40,974 nucleotides of DNA, from contig VGZY01000021.1 in assembly GCA_016872355.1 (NCBI GenBank), positions 1-40,974 of the forward strand, given 5' to 3'. Of the stretch, positions 1-6,863 are shown one piece after another (the stretch's first letter is position 1; each line of letters begins with the position of its first letter). This stretch comes from SAR202 cluster bacterium (GTDB lineage Bacteria; Chloroflexota; Dehalococcoidia; Lucifugimonadales; VGZY01). Below the pieces are notes generated by a model. It worked only from the letters and a program-made list of their open reading frames with translations, was not told the origin of the DNA and searched no databases. A program made the translations under genes and the position numbers.

Positions 1-124
1 ACACATGTCGCTCGCTGACACCCATCAGCTCAGCGGCCTTACTTGCCTCGCAACGCCCCTCCAGAACAAGGTTCAGTATCTGTGCTCTCTTCGCTTCTCG
101 CTCGGTCAAATGTAGTCCTCTCAT
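1..124 (-). CDS. ISNCY-like transposase, N-terminal fragment (runs off left edge)
   Basis: Reading leftward from an ATG at 122-124, 41 codons are open to the window edge. They begin MRGLHLTEREAKR and continue with a helix-turn-helix segment containing LEGRCEASKAAELMGVSERH, the DNA-binding head typical of ISNCY/IS481-like DDE transposases. The start lies just inside a pair of 20-bp terminal motifs (127-173). The C-terminal part of the same kind of protein occurs at the right edge of the window, also on the minus strand, so the catalytic DDE core lies outside this sequence. The family is assigned from remembered similarity; ISNCY and IS481 are hard to separate without the core. Confidence 0.8.
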   Translation of the reverse strand, partial: MRGLHLTEREAKRAQILNLVLEGRCEASKAAELMGVSERHV

Positions 125-126
125 GG

Positions 127-173
127 ACTGACATATTCACTGAGCAGTTACCTACTGACAATATCACTGAGCA
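127..173. repeat. Terminal end of the left IS copy: tandem 20-bp motifs
   Basis: Two 20-bp copies lie at 127-146 and 154-173, start-to-start spacing 27. Read from the outer edge inward on the minus strand the outer copy is TGCTCAGTGATATTGTCAGT, and the inner copy differs only in the central AT bases. The same pair, inverted, ends the right-hand copy at 40560-40604. They are therefore the likely terminal inverted repeats and transposase-binding sites, and the element boundary falls at about 173/174. Confidence 0.8.
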
Positions 174-196
174 AAGACACACGTTCGCCATTCCCG

Positions 197-225
197 TTGA
201 CATGCCTGTACCCCAACCTTATACT
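197..225 (+). promoter_or_regulatory. Near-consensus sigma-70 promoter, probably leaderless
   Basis: TTGACA at 197-202, a 17-bp spacer, and TATACT at 220-225. Initiation 6-8 bp downstream would fall at about 232-233, two or three bases before the ATG at 235. No Shine-Dalgarno sequence precedes that ATG, so the dehydrogenase transcript is probably leaderless. The promoter lies in the 61 bp between the IS end and the gene. Confidence 0.75.
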
Positions 226-234
226 CCCGCCACT

Positions 235-1212
235 ATGGCATTCAATCTGCTGATACTTACCTCCAGCATCAAAGACAAGCGTGAAAAGGACGCGGTCAGG
301 ACCTGGCCGGACCAGCTCCGCAAGCGCCTGCCGGACGTTCGCGTCACACTCTGCGAGAGCGTGGAGGAGGCCCACCGCCACATTGGGGAGGTAGATGCTG
401 CGTTCGGGGACATCGTCCCAGAGCTATTCTCAAAGGCGAAGCGGCTCCGCTGGATTCACTCTCCCAGGCAGGGCCAACCGCCGGAATACTACCACAAGGC
501 GCTCGTGGAGAGCCCCGTGCAGGTCACGATACCGCGAGCCATTTTCTCCGACCATATCGCCCACCAGGTACTGGCGTATGTCCTGTCATTCTCCCGTGGG
601 ATCCACCACTACGTGAAACAGCAGGCGCTGCACCAGTACGGCCCCAACCACCCGGTGACCTACCTGCCGGACTGCACGGCGCTGATAGTCGGGATGGGCG
701 GCATCGGCGTGGAAACGGCCAGGCTCTGCGTTCCATTCGGTATGCGGGTAATCGGCATCGACGCGCGCCGCACGGACCCTCTCCTCGGCGTTGCCGAGAT
801 GCACGGCCCATCCTCGCTGCATTCGCTGCTCCCGCAGGCCGACTTCGTCATCCTAACCGTCCCGCACACGCCGGAGACCGAAAAGATGTTCACGATGCGT
901 GAGTTCAAACTGATGAAGCGGAGCGGGGTCTTCATAAACGTCGGCCGCGGTGCGACGGTGGTGCTGGACGACTTGACGGACGCTCTAAATTCCGGGACGA
1001 TAGGCGGCGCGGCGCTGGATGTGTACGAGATCGAGCCGTTGCCGGCGGGGCACAGGTTGTGGGACGCGCCCAACACGATTCTCACTCCCCACATGGCGGG
1101 CGAGGGGGCGTACATTGACGACCGCCGGCGCGAGGCGTTCTTCGAGAACTGCGCGCGCTTCATCAAGGGCGAGCCGCTGAAGGACGTGGTCGATAAGCGG
1201 ATGAGGTTTTGA
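235..1212 (+). CDS. D-isomer-specific 2-hydroxyacid dehydrogenase
   Basis: A 325-aa NAD(P)-dependent dehydrogenase that would interconvert a 2-hydroxy acid and a 2-oxo acid in the cytoplasm. Visible family signatures are the Rossmann loop GMGGIGVETA near the middle, INVGRG (substrate-binding arginine), ALDVYEIEPLP (catalytic glutamate region) and TPHMAGE (catalytic histidine). The reading frame is open upstream to position 43, but that part overlaps the IS end and the promoter. The ATG at 235 fits both the conserved N-terminus (MAFNLLILTSS) and the promoter. The M48 protease gene follows after 5 bases, so the two are probably co-transcribed. The substrate cannot be told from sequence; a glyoxylate/hydroxypyruvate reductase-like role is possible. 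Confidence 0.9.
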   Translation: MAFNLLILTSSIKDKREKDAVRTWPDQLRKRLPDVRVTLCESVEEAHRHIGEVDAAFGDIVPELFSKAKRLRWIHSPRQGQPPEYYHKALVESPVQVTIPRAIFSDHIAHQVLAYVLSFSRGIHHYVKQQALHQYGPNHPVTYLPDCTALIVGMGGIGVETARLCVPFGMRVIGIDARRTDPLLGVAEMHGPSSLHSLLPQADFVILTVPHTPETEKMFTMREFKLMKRSGVFINVGRGATVVLDDLTDALNSGTIGGAALDVYEIEPLPAGHRLWDAPNTILTPHMAGEGAYIDDRRREAFFENCARFIKGEPLKDVVDKRMRF

Positions 1213-1217
1213 GCGAC

Positions 1218-2513
1218 ATGAACATCTTCTTCGTGGTGATACTGGCCGCGCTGATTGCGGAGTTTGTAATAGAGCTTGTGGCGGACTTCCTGAACCTCCG
1301 CGCTCTATCGCACGAGCCCCCCGCGGAGCTGAAGGGCGTTTACGACCCGGAGAAGTACCGGAAGTCGCAGGAGTACACGCGCGTAACGACCGGCTTCGGC
1401 ATCATCACCGCCGGCTTCAGGCTGGCCGTCGTGCTGACCTTCTGGCTGGCCGGAGGGTTCAACGCCCTCGACCAGGCGGTAAGGGACCTCGACCTGCCGG
1501 TAATCGTGAACGGCATACTGTTCGTCGGTGTGCTTGCGCTTGCGAGCGGCCTGCTCATGCTCCCATTCGAGGTGTTTCACGCCTTCGTGATAGAAGAGCG
1601 GTTCGGATTTAACAAGACCACTCTGAAGACGTTCATCCTGGACCAGGTTAAGGGTGTCGCGCTGATGATCGTCGTCGGCCTACCGGTGCTGGCGGCGGTG
1701 CTGGCCTTCTTCGAGTACGGCGGCGACCTGGCCTGGCTGTACTGCTGGGTGGCGGTAACGGCGCTCATTCTGGCGCTCCAATACGTGGCGCCGACGTGGA
1801 TCATGCCCCTGTTCAACAAGCTCACGCCGCTGCCGGAAGGGGAGCTCCGCACCTCGATACTTGACTATGCGAAGTCCTTCAACTTCACTCTCAACAACAT
1901 CCTGGTGATGGACGGGTCCAAGCGGTCGACGAAATCGAACGCCTTCTTCACGGGTTTCGGCCGGAACAAGCGGATTGCGTTGTTCGACACGCTGGTCAAG
2001 AACCACACAGTGCCCGAGCTTACGGCCGTGCTGGCGCACGAGATAGGCCACTACAAGAAGCGCCACATCGTGCAGGGCACCGTCATCGGCATCCTCCACC
2101 TTGGCGCGCTTCTATTCCTTTTCTCCCTGTTCCTGAGCTCACAGGGCCTGCACGACGCTTTCTTTATGGACGAAAAGTCCGTGTACGCCGGCATCGTATT
2201 CTTCGGCCTGCTCTTCACTCCGATTGAGATGGTGCTCTCCCCAATCATGCACTGGCTCTCCCGCCGAAACGAGTACGAAGCCGACCGGTGGTCCGTGGAC
2301 ACCTACGGCAAGCCGCAGGAGATGGCCGAGGCGCTTAAGAAGCTATCGTCGGACAACCTCTCCAATTTGTCTCCGCACCCGATGTACGTCTTCCTGCACT
2401 ACACGCATCCGCCGCTGCTCCAGCGCGTGCGAGCGATTGAGAGGGCGGGCAGTCAGCAGTCAGCAGTCGGCAGTCGGCCAAACGAAGACGGTGGCACGAG
2501 GCGCCAGGGATAA
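1218..2513 (+). CDS. M48 family zinc metalloprotease, CAAX prenyl protease (Ste24)-like
   Basis: A 431-aa polytopic membrane protease. The catalytic motif is LAHEIGHYKKRH (His274, Glu275, His278), and the third zinc ligand region is NEYEADRW. Several hydrophobic segments precede and follow the motif, as in Ste24-type M48 enzymes. I prefer the ATG at 1218, with GATGAGG upstream, over the TTG at 1209 that overlaps the previous stop. The last ~22 residues (from about AGSQQSAVGSR) are encoded by the heptamer repeat and spacer of the downstream cassette, so the native C-terminus seems to have been replaced or extended by the insertion. The physiological substrate is unknown; bacterial members are thought to act in membrane-protein quality control. 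Confidence 0.9.
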   Translation: MNIFFVVILAALIAEFVIELVADFLNLRALSHEPPAELKGVYDPEKYRKSQEYTRVTTGFGIITAGFRLAVVLTFWLAGGFNALDQAVRDLDLPVIVNGILFVGVLALASGLLMLPFEVFHAFVIEERFGFNKTTLKTFILDQVKGVALMIVVGLPVLAAVLAFFEYGGDLAWLYCWVAVTALILALQYVAPTWIMPLFNKLTPLPEGELRTSILDYAKSFNFTLNNILVMDGSKRSTKSNAFFTGFGRNKRIALFDTLVKNHTVPELTAVLAHEIGHYKKRHIVQGTVIGILHLGALLFLFSLFLSSQGLHDAFFMDEKSVYAGIVFFGLLFTPIEMVLSPIMHWLSRRNEYEADRWSVDTYGKPQEMAEALKKLSSDNLSNLSPHPMYVFLHYTHPPLLQRVRAIERAGSQQSAVGSRPNEDGGTRRQG

Positions 2514-2960
2514 CGTATGGCAGTCGCGAGCTACAGAGAACTCCGTGTGTGGCAGGGCGGGATTGACCTTGTAAAGGACATCTACCGCATAACCAGGGCG
2601 TTCCCAGCTACTGAAACCTACGCGCTGTCGAACCAGATGCAGCGGGCGGCCGTTTCAATTCCATCAAACATCGCCGAGGGATATGCTCGAAGGCGAGACA
2701 AGGAATACTCCCATTTCCTGAGTATCGCACAGGGTTCCCTGGCAGAACTCGACACACAGTTGGAAATCGCCAGGCAACTTGGGAACCTGGCCTGGGACGA
2801 GCATGAAAAATGCGTGAGGCGCTCGTCGCATTGGGAAAGCAAATATATGCTCTCAGGCAAGCTCTGGCTCGTGAAGGGTCTGCGGCCCACAGACCGGAAG
2901 GTTAATTCCGGGCTGCATTCTCCATTCTGGCCGACTGCTGACTGCCGACTGCTGACTGCC
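2448..2960 (+). mobile_element. Four-helix-bundle cassette bounded by heptamer inverted repeats
   Basis: A 513-bp segment has ends of 33 bp (2448-2480 and 2928-2960) that are inverted copies matching at 31 of 33 positions. Each end consists of four heptamers of the type (A/G)GCAGTC followed by GGCCA; the order of A and G variants differs between ends. Inside lies one gene of the S23/IVS four-helix-bundle family. The left end codes for the tail of the M48 protease, and the right end stops just before the Shine-Dalgarno site of the CocE hydrolase. RNA copied from the unit could fold into a long terminal stem, recalling intervening sequences of 23S rRNA. That it is mobile is an inference. Confidence 0.55.
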
Positions 2961-2978
2961 TCCGAGGAGCTCCGTTGA
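2517..2978 (+). CDS. Four-helix-bundle (S23/IVS-type) protein, frameshifted near the C-terminus
   Basis: Residues 1-100 match the small four-helix-bundle family seen in 23S rRNA intervening sequences and related to the Avd accessory protein of diversity-generating retroelements. Signatures are SYRELRVWQGGIDLV, AVSIPSNIAEGYARR, KEYSHFLSIAQGSLAELDTQLEIA. After DEHEKCVR the frame departs. The expected continuation ALVALGKQIYALRQALARE is present from 2819 in the -1 frame and ends at a TAA at 2903-2905. One base has therefore been lost at about 2817-2820, and the intact gene would be about 129 aa. The present frame instead reads through the right heptamer repeat to a stop at 2976-2978, overlapping the next gene. 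The biochemical function of free-standing members is not established. Confidence 0.85.
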   Translation: MAVASYRELRVWQGGIDLVKDIYRITRAFPATETYALSNQMQRAAVSIPSNIAEGYARRRDKEYSHFLSIAQGSLAELDTQLEIARQLGNLAWDEHEKCVRRSSHWESKYMLSGKLWLVKGLRPTDRKVNSGLHSPFWPTADCRLLTASEELR

Positions 2979-4999
2979 CCGACTACTACGGCCCCCACAA
3001 AGTCCGCTTCGTCAAGAACGTGCTCATCCCCATGCGCGACGGCGTGAGGCTCGCCATGGACATGCACATGCCGGAGGGCGACGGCCCCTACCCGCTGGTG
3101 TTCGTGTACCAGCCTTACCGGAAAGACGACCAGACGCCGTTCACCGGGCCGATGCATTATTTTGCCACGCACGGCATCATTGGCGCGTTCATCGATTGCC
3201 GGGGATCCGGCGCCAGCGAGGGCATGAACGACGACGAGTACCGGCCTATTGAGCTGCAGGACGGCTATGACGCGATTGAGTGGATAGCAGCCCAGCCATG
3301 GAGCAACGGCAAGGTGGGCATGATGGGCGTTTCCTACAGCGGCTTCACCTGCGTGCAGGTGGCCGCCCTCCAGCCGCCGCACCTGGCGGCGATTGTGCCG
3401 ATCATGTTCACGGACGACCGGTACACGGACGATTGCCACTACCGCGGCGGCGCGATGCGCTGCTACTACGACATTGGCGCGTACGGCGCATCGATGATCG
3501 GCATGAACTCCATGCCGCCGTACCCCGAGTACAGCGGGGCGGACTGGGCGCGGCTGTGGGAACAGCACCTGGCGGACAACGCGCCGTACATCCTCACGTG
3601 GTTGGCGAACCAGACTGACGGGCCGTACTGGCGTCCCGGCAGCGTGCGAGGGCGCTACGGGGATATCAAGGCGGCCGCGCTGATGATAGGCGGATGGCGG
3701 GACGGGTACTGCAACGCCCCGCTGCGATTTTCCGCCAACATGTCAGCACCGAACAGGGTGGTCCTGGGCCCCTGGAACCATTCCGGCCCCAGGACTGAAA
3801 CGCCGGGACCCGCGGCGGACCATTGGCCGGAGGCGCTACGGTGGTTCAGGCACTGGCTGATGGGCGAGGCAAACGGGGCGATGGACGGGCCGAAGGTGGC
3901 CGTGTACGTGCAGGCGTATGACGAGCCGCGCCCAATGCGGACCGCGACCAGCGGATACTGGCGAGCGGAGCCATCGTTCCCTGTGCCGGGTGCCCGTACA
4001 AAGACCCTGTGGCTCTCACCGGGCGTACTGTCGGAAGATGTCCCGGCCAAGGCCGCGACTCGCTTCGAGGAGTACAGGTACCGGCCGACGGTCGGGATTG
4101 CAGGTGGCCTCTGGAGCGCAGGCGTACCCTACGGCCTTCCAACGGACCAGCGGGCCGACGAGGCATACTCCCTCACCTATACCACCGCTCCGCTTTCCCA
4201 GCCACTGGAGATCATCGGCATGCCGCGGGCGGTCATACACGCGGATTCCACCGCGCCGGTGATGGCGTTTGTGGCGCGCCTATGTGACGTTGCGCCGGAC
4301 GGCACAAGCGCCCTCGTGACGATTGGGGTGCTTAACGGCACCCGCCGCACTTCGCTGGAGCGGCCGGAGGCCATGACTCCCGGCGAGGTTTACGAGCTCT
4401 TCGTAGACCTGGATGCTACCGCGTGGCGGTTCGACAAGGGGCACAGGTTACGGCTTTCCATCAGCAGCGCGGACTTTCCCAATCTCTGGCCTACGCCGTA
4501 CGACGGGATAAATCGGCTGTACATGGGCGCGCTCCGGCCCTCCCGGTTAGATTTGCCGGCCGTGCCGTTGCGAAATGGCGCAGGCGACGCGCTGCCGGGC
4601 AACGAGTTCGATCTCTTTGTGCCTCCCACTGCCAATACCTGGTACCAGGGCGAGCCTGACAACCCGCCATGGCAGATAGTCCACGACCTTCTCAACGATC
4701 GTACGGGGCTGAAGCTCGACTTTGTGTCAACGTACAGGGGCGGAAAGTCGATGGTGGCGACTCGGACATCGAAGCTGACGGTGTGGGCGAGCAACCGCGA
4801 CCCGTCGGACGTATCGGCGGTGGGCCAGCACCTGCGGACCATAAAGCGGCTGGACGGTGTGATGAACATCGATACCAGCGCCAACCTTACAAGTACGGTG
4901 GACAGCTTCCATCTTTCGATCCAGCTGAACGTGAAGGTTAACGGGATGCTGCACCACCAGGCGCGATGGGCCAGGAGCTACCCGAGGGCACTGCTGTAG
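2975..4999 (+). CDS. CocE/NonD family alpha/beta-hydrolase (peptidase S15-like)
   Basis: A 674-aa hydrolase with the CocE/X-Pro dipeptidyl-peptidase layout: N-terminal alpha/beta-hydrolase, helical cap, and C-terminal jelly-roll domain from about residue 330. The likely triad is Ser120 in GVSYSGF, Asp243 in GGWRDGY and His269 in GPWNHSG. The start is TTG at 2975, set by GAGGAG at 2964-2969; no better start lies nearby. It follows directly on the heptamer cassette, so its promoter may lie in or before that cassette. A close paralogue is at 28019-30052, sharing long identical stretches such as FTDDRYTDDCHYRGG. The family hydrolyses esters or amides of varied substrates; the substrate here is unknown. 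A terminator follows. Confidence 0.92.
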   Translation: MTDYYGPHKVRFVKNVLIPMRDGVRLAMDMHMPEGDGPYPLVFVYQPYRKDDQTPFTGPMHYFATHGIIGAFIDCRGSGASEGMNDDEYRPIELQDGYDAIEWIAAQPWSNGKVGMMGVSYSGFTCVQVAALQPPHLAAIVPIMFTDDRYTDDCHYRGGAMRCYYDIGAYGASMIGMNSMPPYPEYSGADWARLWEQHLADNAPYILTWLANQTDGPYWRPGSVRGRYGDIKAAALMIGGWRDGYCNAPLRFSANMSAPNRVVLGPWNHSGPRTETPGPAADHWPEALRWFRHWLMGEANGAMDGPKVAVYVQAYDEPRPMRTATSGYWRAEPSFPVPGARTKTLWLSPGVLSEDVPAKAATRFEEYRYRPTVGIAGGLWSAGVPYGLPTDQRADEAYSLTYTTAPLSQPLEIIGMPRAVIHADSTAPVMAFVARLCDVAPDGTSALVTIGVLNGTRRTSLERPEAMTPGEVYELFVDLDATAWRFDKGHRLRLSISSADFPNLWPTPYDGINRLYMGALRPSRLDLPAVPLRNGAGDALPGNEFDLFVPPTANTWYQGEPDNPPWQIVHDLLNDRTGLKLDFVSTYRGGKSMVATRTSKLTVWASNRDPSDVSAVGQHLRTIKRLDGVMNIDTSANLTSTVDSFHLSIQLNVKVNGMLHHQARWARSYPRALL

Positions 5000-5032
5000 A
5001 CTAGCTGGGGCTTGAAGTGTCAGGAAAAAGGG

Positions 5033-5066
5033 AAGCCCTTCCGGAATTGCCGGGAAGGGCTTTATT
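5033..5066. terminator. Bidirectional intrinsic terminator
   Basis: A hairpin with arms 5033-5044 and 5050-5062 (AAGCCCTTCCGG against CCGGGAAGGGCTT, one bulged base) lies between the CocE hydrolase and the leftward tRNA genes. On the plus strand TTTATT follows. On the minus strand the stem is followed by CCCTTTTTCC. It can therefore end transcripts from both sides. Confidence 0.8.
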
Positions 5067-5082
5067 GTGGGGTTCTTGAGAG

Positions 5083-5155
5083 TGCCCCCGCCCGGAATCG
5101 AACCGGGGCACACGGTTTAGGAAACCGCTGCTCTATCCGACTGAGCTACGGGGGC
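5083..5155 (-). tRNA. tRNA-Arg (anticodon CCT)
   Basis: A 73-nt cloverleaf on the minus strand: acceptor GCCCCCG pairing with CGGGGGC plus discriminator A, D-arm GCTC/GAGC, anticodon stem-loop with loop TTCCTAA, and T-arm CCCGG-TTCGATT-CCGGG. The anticodon CCT reads AGG. CCA is not encoded. It lies downstream of the tRNA-Arg(CCG) gene and probably shares its promoter. Confidence 0.95.
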
Positions 5156-5236
5156 ATGCGGGACCATTCAATTCTAGCCTATGCTGCGGCCCATGGCCAG
5201 ACAGGCGGCGGCGTGGCGGGGCGCTGGAAACGGGAG

Positions 5237-5308
5237 TGCCCCCGGCGGGACTCGAACCCACGCTCCCGGCTCCGGAGGCCGGTGCTCTATCCGCTGAGCT
5301 ACGGGGGC
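5237..5308 (-). tRNA. tRNA-Arg (anticodon CCG)
   Basis: A 72-nt cloverleaf on the minus strand with the same GCCCCCG acceptor arm as its neighbour, D-arm GCTC/GAGC, anticodon loop CTCCGGA within CCGGC/GCCGG, and T-arm GTGGG-TTCGAGT-CCCGC. The anticodon CCG reads CGG. CCA is not encoded. A promoter lies 10-40 bp upstream. Confidence 0.95.
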
Positions 5309-5317
5309 AACTACACA

Positions 5318-5347
5318 AATATAGCAGGATGGCACGCCCCTTCACAA
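5318..5347 (-). promoter_or_regulatory. Promoter of the tRNA-Arg pair
   Basis: Read on the minus strand: TTGTGA (5347-5342), an 18-bp spacer, and TATATT (5323-5318), with the first tRNA base at 5308. Position and spacing suit a stable-RNA promoter; the -35 box matches consensus at four of six positions. Confidence 0.55.
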
Positions 5348-5621
5348 GCCGAGTGCGCCTGGCCACGGTAATACTAAGGTAATACTGGGAATTCAGAATG
5401 GGCCTCATCACGGTGCCGCGAGTGACGAGGCTGGGCGGAAATGCATCCATTATTTTAGCCCGCAAGCAAGCTAAAGTATTGGATATTTTCATTTTCATCG
5501 ACGTAATGCTTCCTGAGGTCGTTCGTCACGTTTTGCTCGCTTTCCACCAGGAACCTTCTCCGGCTGCCGAAACGGCGATGGCGGCGGTCGGACATCGCCG
5601 TAAGAAGGCCATTCAGGGGGG
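5348..5621. other. Intergenic stretch with no convincing gene
   Basis: This stretch separates the leftward tRNA genes from the rightward lipoprotein promoter and is more AT-rich than its surroundings. Short frames exist on both strands but none resembles a protein or has a ribosome-binding site. The one visible structure is a direct repeat of GGTAATACT at 5367-5375 and 5378-5386 (11-bp period), just behind the tRNA promoter, which might be a regulator site. Confidence 0.5.
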
Positions 5622-5650
5622 TTGACAACGGTATATGGCCTGAATATGAT
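5622..5650 (+). promoter_or_regulatory. Near-consensus sigma-70 promoter of the collagen-like lipoprotein
   Basis: TTGACA at 5622-5627, a 17-bp spacer, and TATGAT at 5645-5650. Transcription from about 5657 gives a GC-rich leader of roughly 120 nt before the ATG at 5780. The leader holds several short complementary GC runs, but I recognise no known riboswitch. Confidence 0.75.
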
Positions 5651-5779
5651 AAGGGCCGCTGTGGCGGGCAAGCCCTGAGTAGTCCGGCACCGGAGGGCGG
5701 TAGGGGCGGCCTGAAATCGTGCGGCCTAGTTCTCCCGCGGTAGTTCCAAATCACTGGAAATTTTAGGATAGGGGGCCAA

Positions 5780-6706
5780 ATGAGAAAGCATTTTGCTTCG
5801 CGTGGCATCATGTTAGTGATGCTTATTTCGGTGTTTTCCTTCCTGCTTCTGATCGCGTGCGCCGGCCCTACCGGCAAGCCCGGTCTGCCTGGAAACCCTG
5901 GTAATCCCGGTCCCGCTGGCCCTCCGGGCCCCGCGGGTCCTCCGGGCCTTCCCGGTCTCCCCGGCAATCCCGGTAACCCCGGTGAGCCTGGTCACCCCGG
6001 CGAGCCCGGCCTCCCTGGTCCCACCGGTCCTTCGGGTCCTGCGGGCGTATCGCCCGAGGCCGCTCTTGCAACGTCGCCCAGCGGCATTGTATGGCTGAAC
6101 CAGCCCTTGACGGTCTGGGGCTCCGGCTTCCAGCCGTTTGAGCCGGTCCAGGTCTACTTCAACCTGGGCGCCAGCAACGAGCCTAGCCTCGGCTTCACCG
6201 AGGCAAATGCGGGCGGCGCGTTCTCACTGACCGTTTCGCCGCTCGGCGCGCTGACCGGTGTGGCGAAAGCAGCCAACAAGGCAGCGCTTCTGGCCGCGCC
6301 TGTGGTAACGCTGAAGGCCCGAGGCGTTGACGGCACAATGGCCAGCACGCCGGTCAAAGTTGTCGAGACGATGCCCGTTCCTGTGGTCAGGCCCCCGGCG
6401 GCTGAGGCTCCTCTGGGCGCGAGCCTGGTGGCGGGCACCGTAGGCCAGGGCCAGACGATCACCCTGTCCGGCGCGGGCTTCCTGCCGCAGGAGAATGTTA
6501 ACCTGTTCATGATCACCGGCGTGTCCGGCACGGCCAATGCTCCGGTCCGCGCGAGCATCGGCAGCACGGTAGCCAACAACATGGGCGCGTTCCAGATCAC
6601 GATCACGGTCGCGGCCAACCGCGCAGTGGGTCTGTACACAGTCGAGGCCATCGGCCTTGATCTGTCGAAGTCTTCCGCCCCGCTGATCGTCGTCGCCCCG
6701 AAGTAG
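5780..6706 (+). CDS. Collagen-like repeat lipoprotein
   Basis: A 308-aa predicted exported lipoprotein. The signal peptide [19 protein letters not shown] is followed by a lipobox ending LLIAC, so Cys27 would be lipidated. About 20 uninterrupted Gly-X-Y triplets follow directly, rich in GNP, GEP, GPP and GLP and able to form a collagen triple helix. After that come two Ig-like modules (about residues 90-195 and 205-308) with [15 protein letters not shown] and [15 protein letters not shown], which resemble each other. Shine-Dalgarno AGGGGG precedes the ATG. The gene stands alone between a strong promoter and a strong terminator, suggesting high expression. A stalk-like surface role is inferred; no ligand is known. 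Confidence 0.88.
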   Translation: MRKHFASRGIMLVMLISVFSFLLLIACAGPTGKPGLPGNPGNPGPAGPPGPAGPPGLPGLPGNPGNPGEPGHPGEPGLPGPTGPSGPAGVSPEAALATSPSGIVWLNQPLTVWGSGFQPFEPVQVYFNLGASNEPSLGFTEANAGGAFSLTVSPLGALTGVAKAANKAALLAAPVVTLKARGVDGTMASTPVKVVETMPVPVVRPPAAEAPLGASLVAGTVGQGQTITLSGAGFLPQENVNLFMITGVSGTANAPVRASIGSTVANNMGAFQITITVAANRAVGLYTVEAIGLDLSKSSAPLIVVAPK

Positions 6707-6754
6707 TCGAAGTCGGTACATCTGAATAGCAAACCGGTTATATAAGCCGGAGAA

Positions 6755-6792
6755 AGAGACCCCCTCGCGACGCTGAGGGGGTCTCTTTTTTT
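6755..6792 (+). terminator. Strong intrinsic terminator
   Basis: A perfect 12-bp stem, AGAGACCCCCTC (6755-6766) against GAGGGGGTCTCT (6775-6786), is followed by a run of seven T after the stem. It ends the collagen-like lipoprotein transcript. Confidence 0.95.
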
Positions 6793-6863
6793 CCCCCGCC
6801 CACCCGCTGTCCCTATGCTAAAATCGTAAGGCCCCCTGAAATCCACACGGTGAATCACCCCGC

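Noticed and set aside
43-234. N-terminal extension of the dehydrogenase frame back to 43
   Set aside because: It overlaps the IS end and the promoter and is antisense to the transposase N-terminus; the conserved protein begins at 235.
2448-2960. CRISPR array, suggested by short tandem repeats
   Set aside because: The 7-bp units are contiguous without spacers, and no cas genes are in the window.
2517-2978. Diversity-generating retroelement, because the four-helix-bundle protein resembles Avd
   Set aside because: No reverse transcriptase, template repeat or variable repeat is visible nearby.
5455-5967. Gly/Pro-rich leftward frame opposite the collagen-like repeat
   Set aside because: It only reflects the reverse complement of Gly-X-Y codons; the plus strand has a signal peptide, promoter, ribosome-binding site and terminator.
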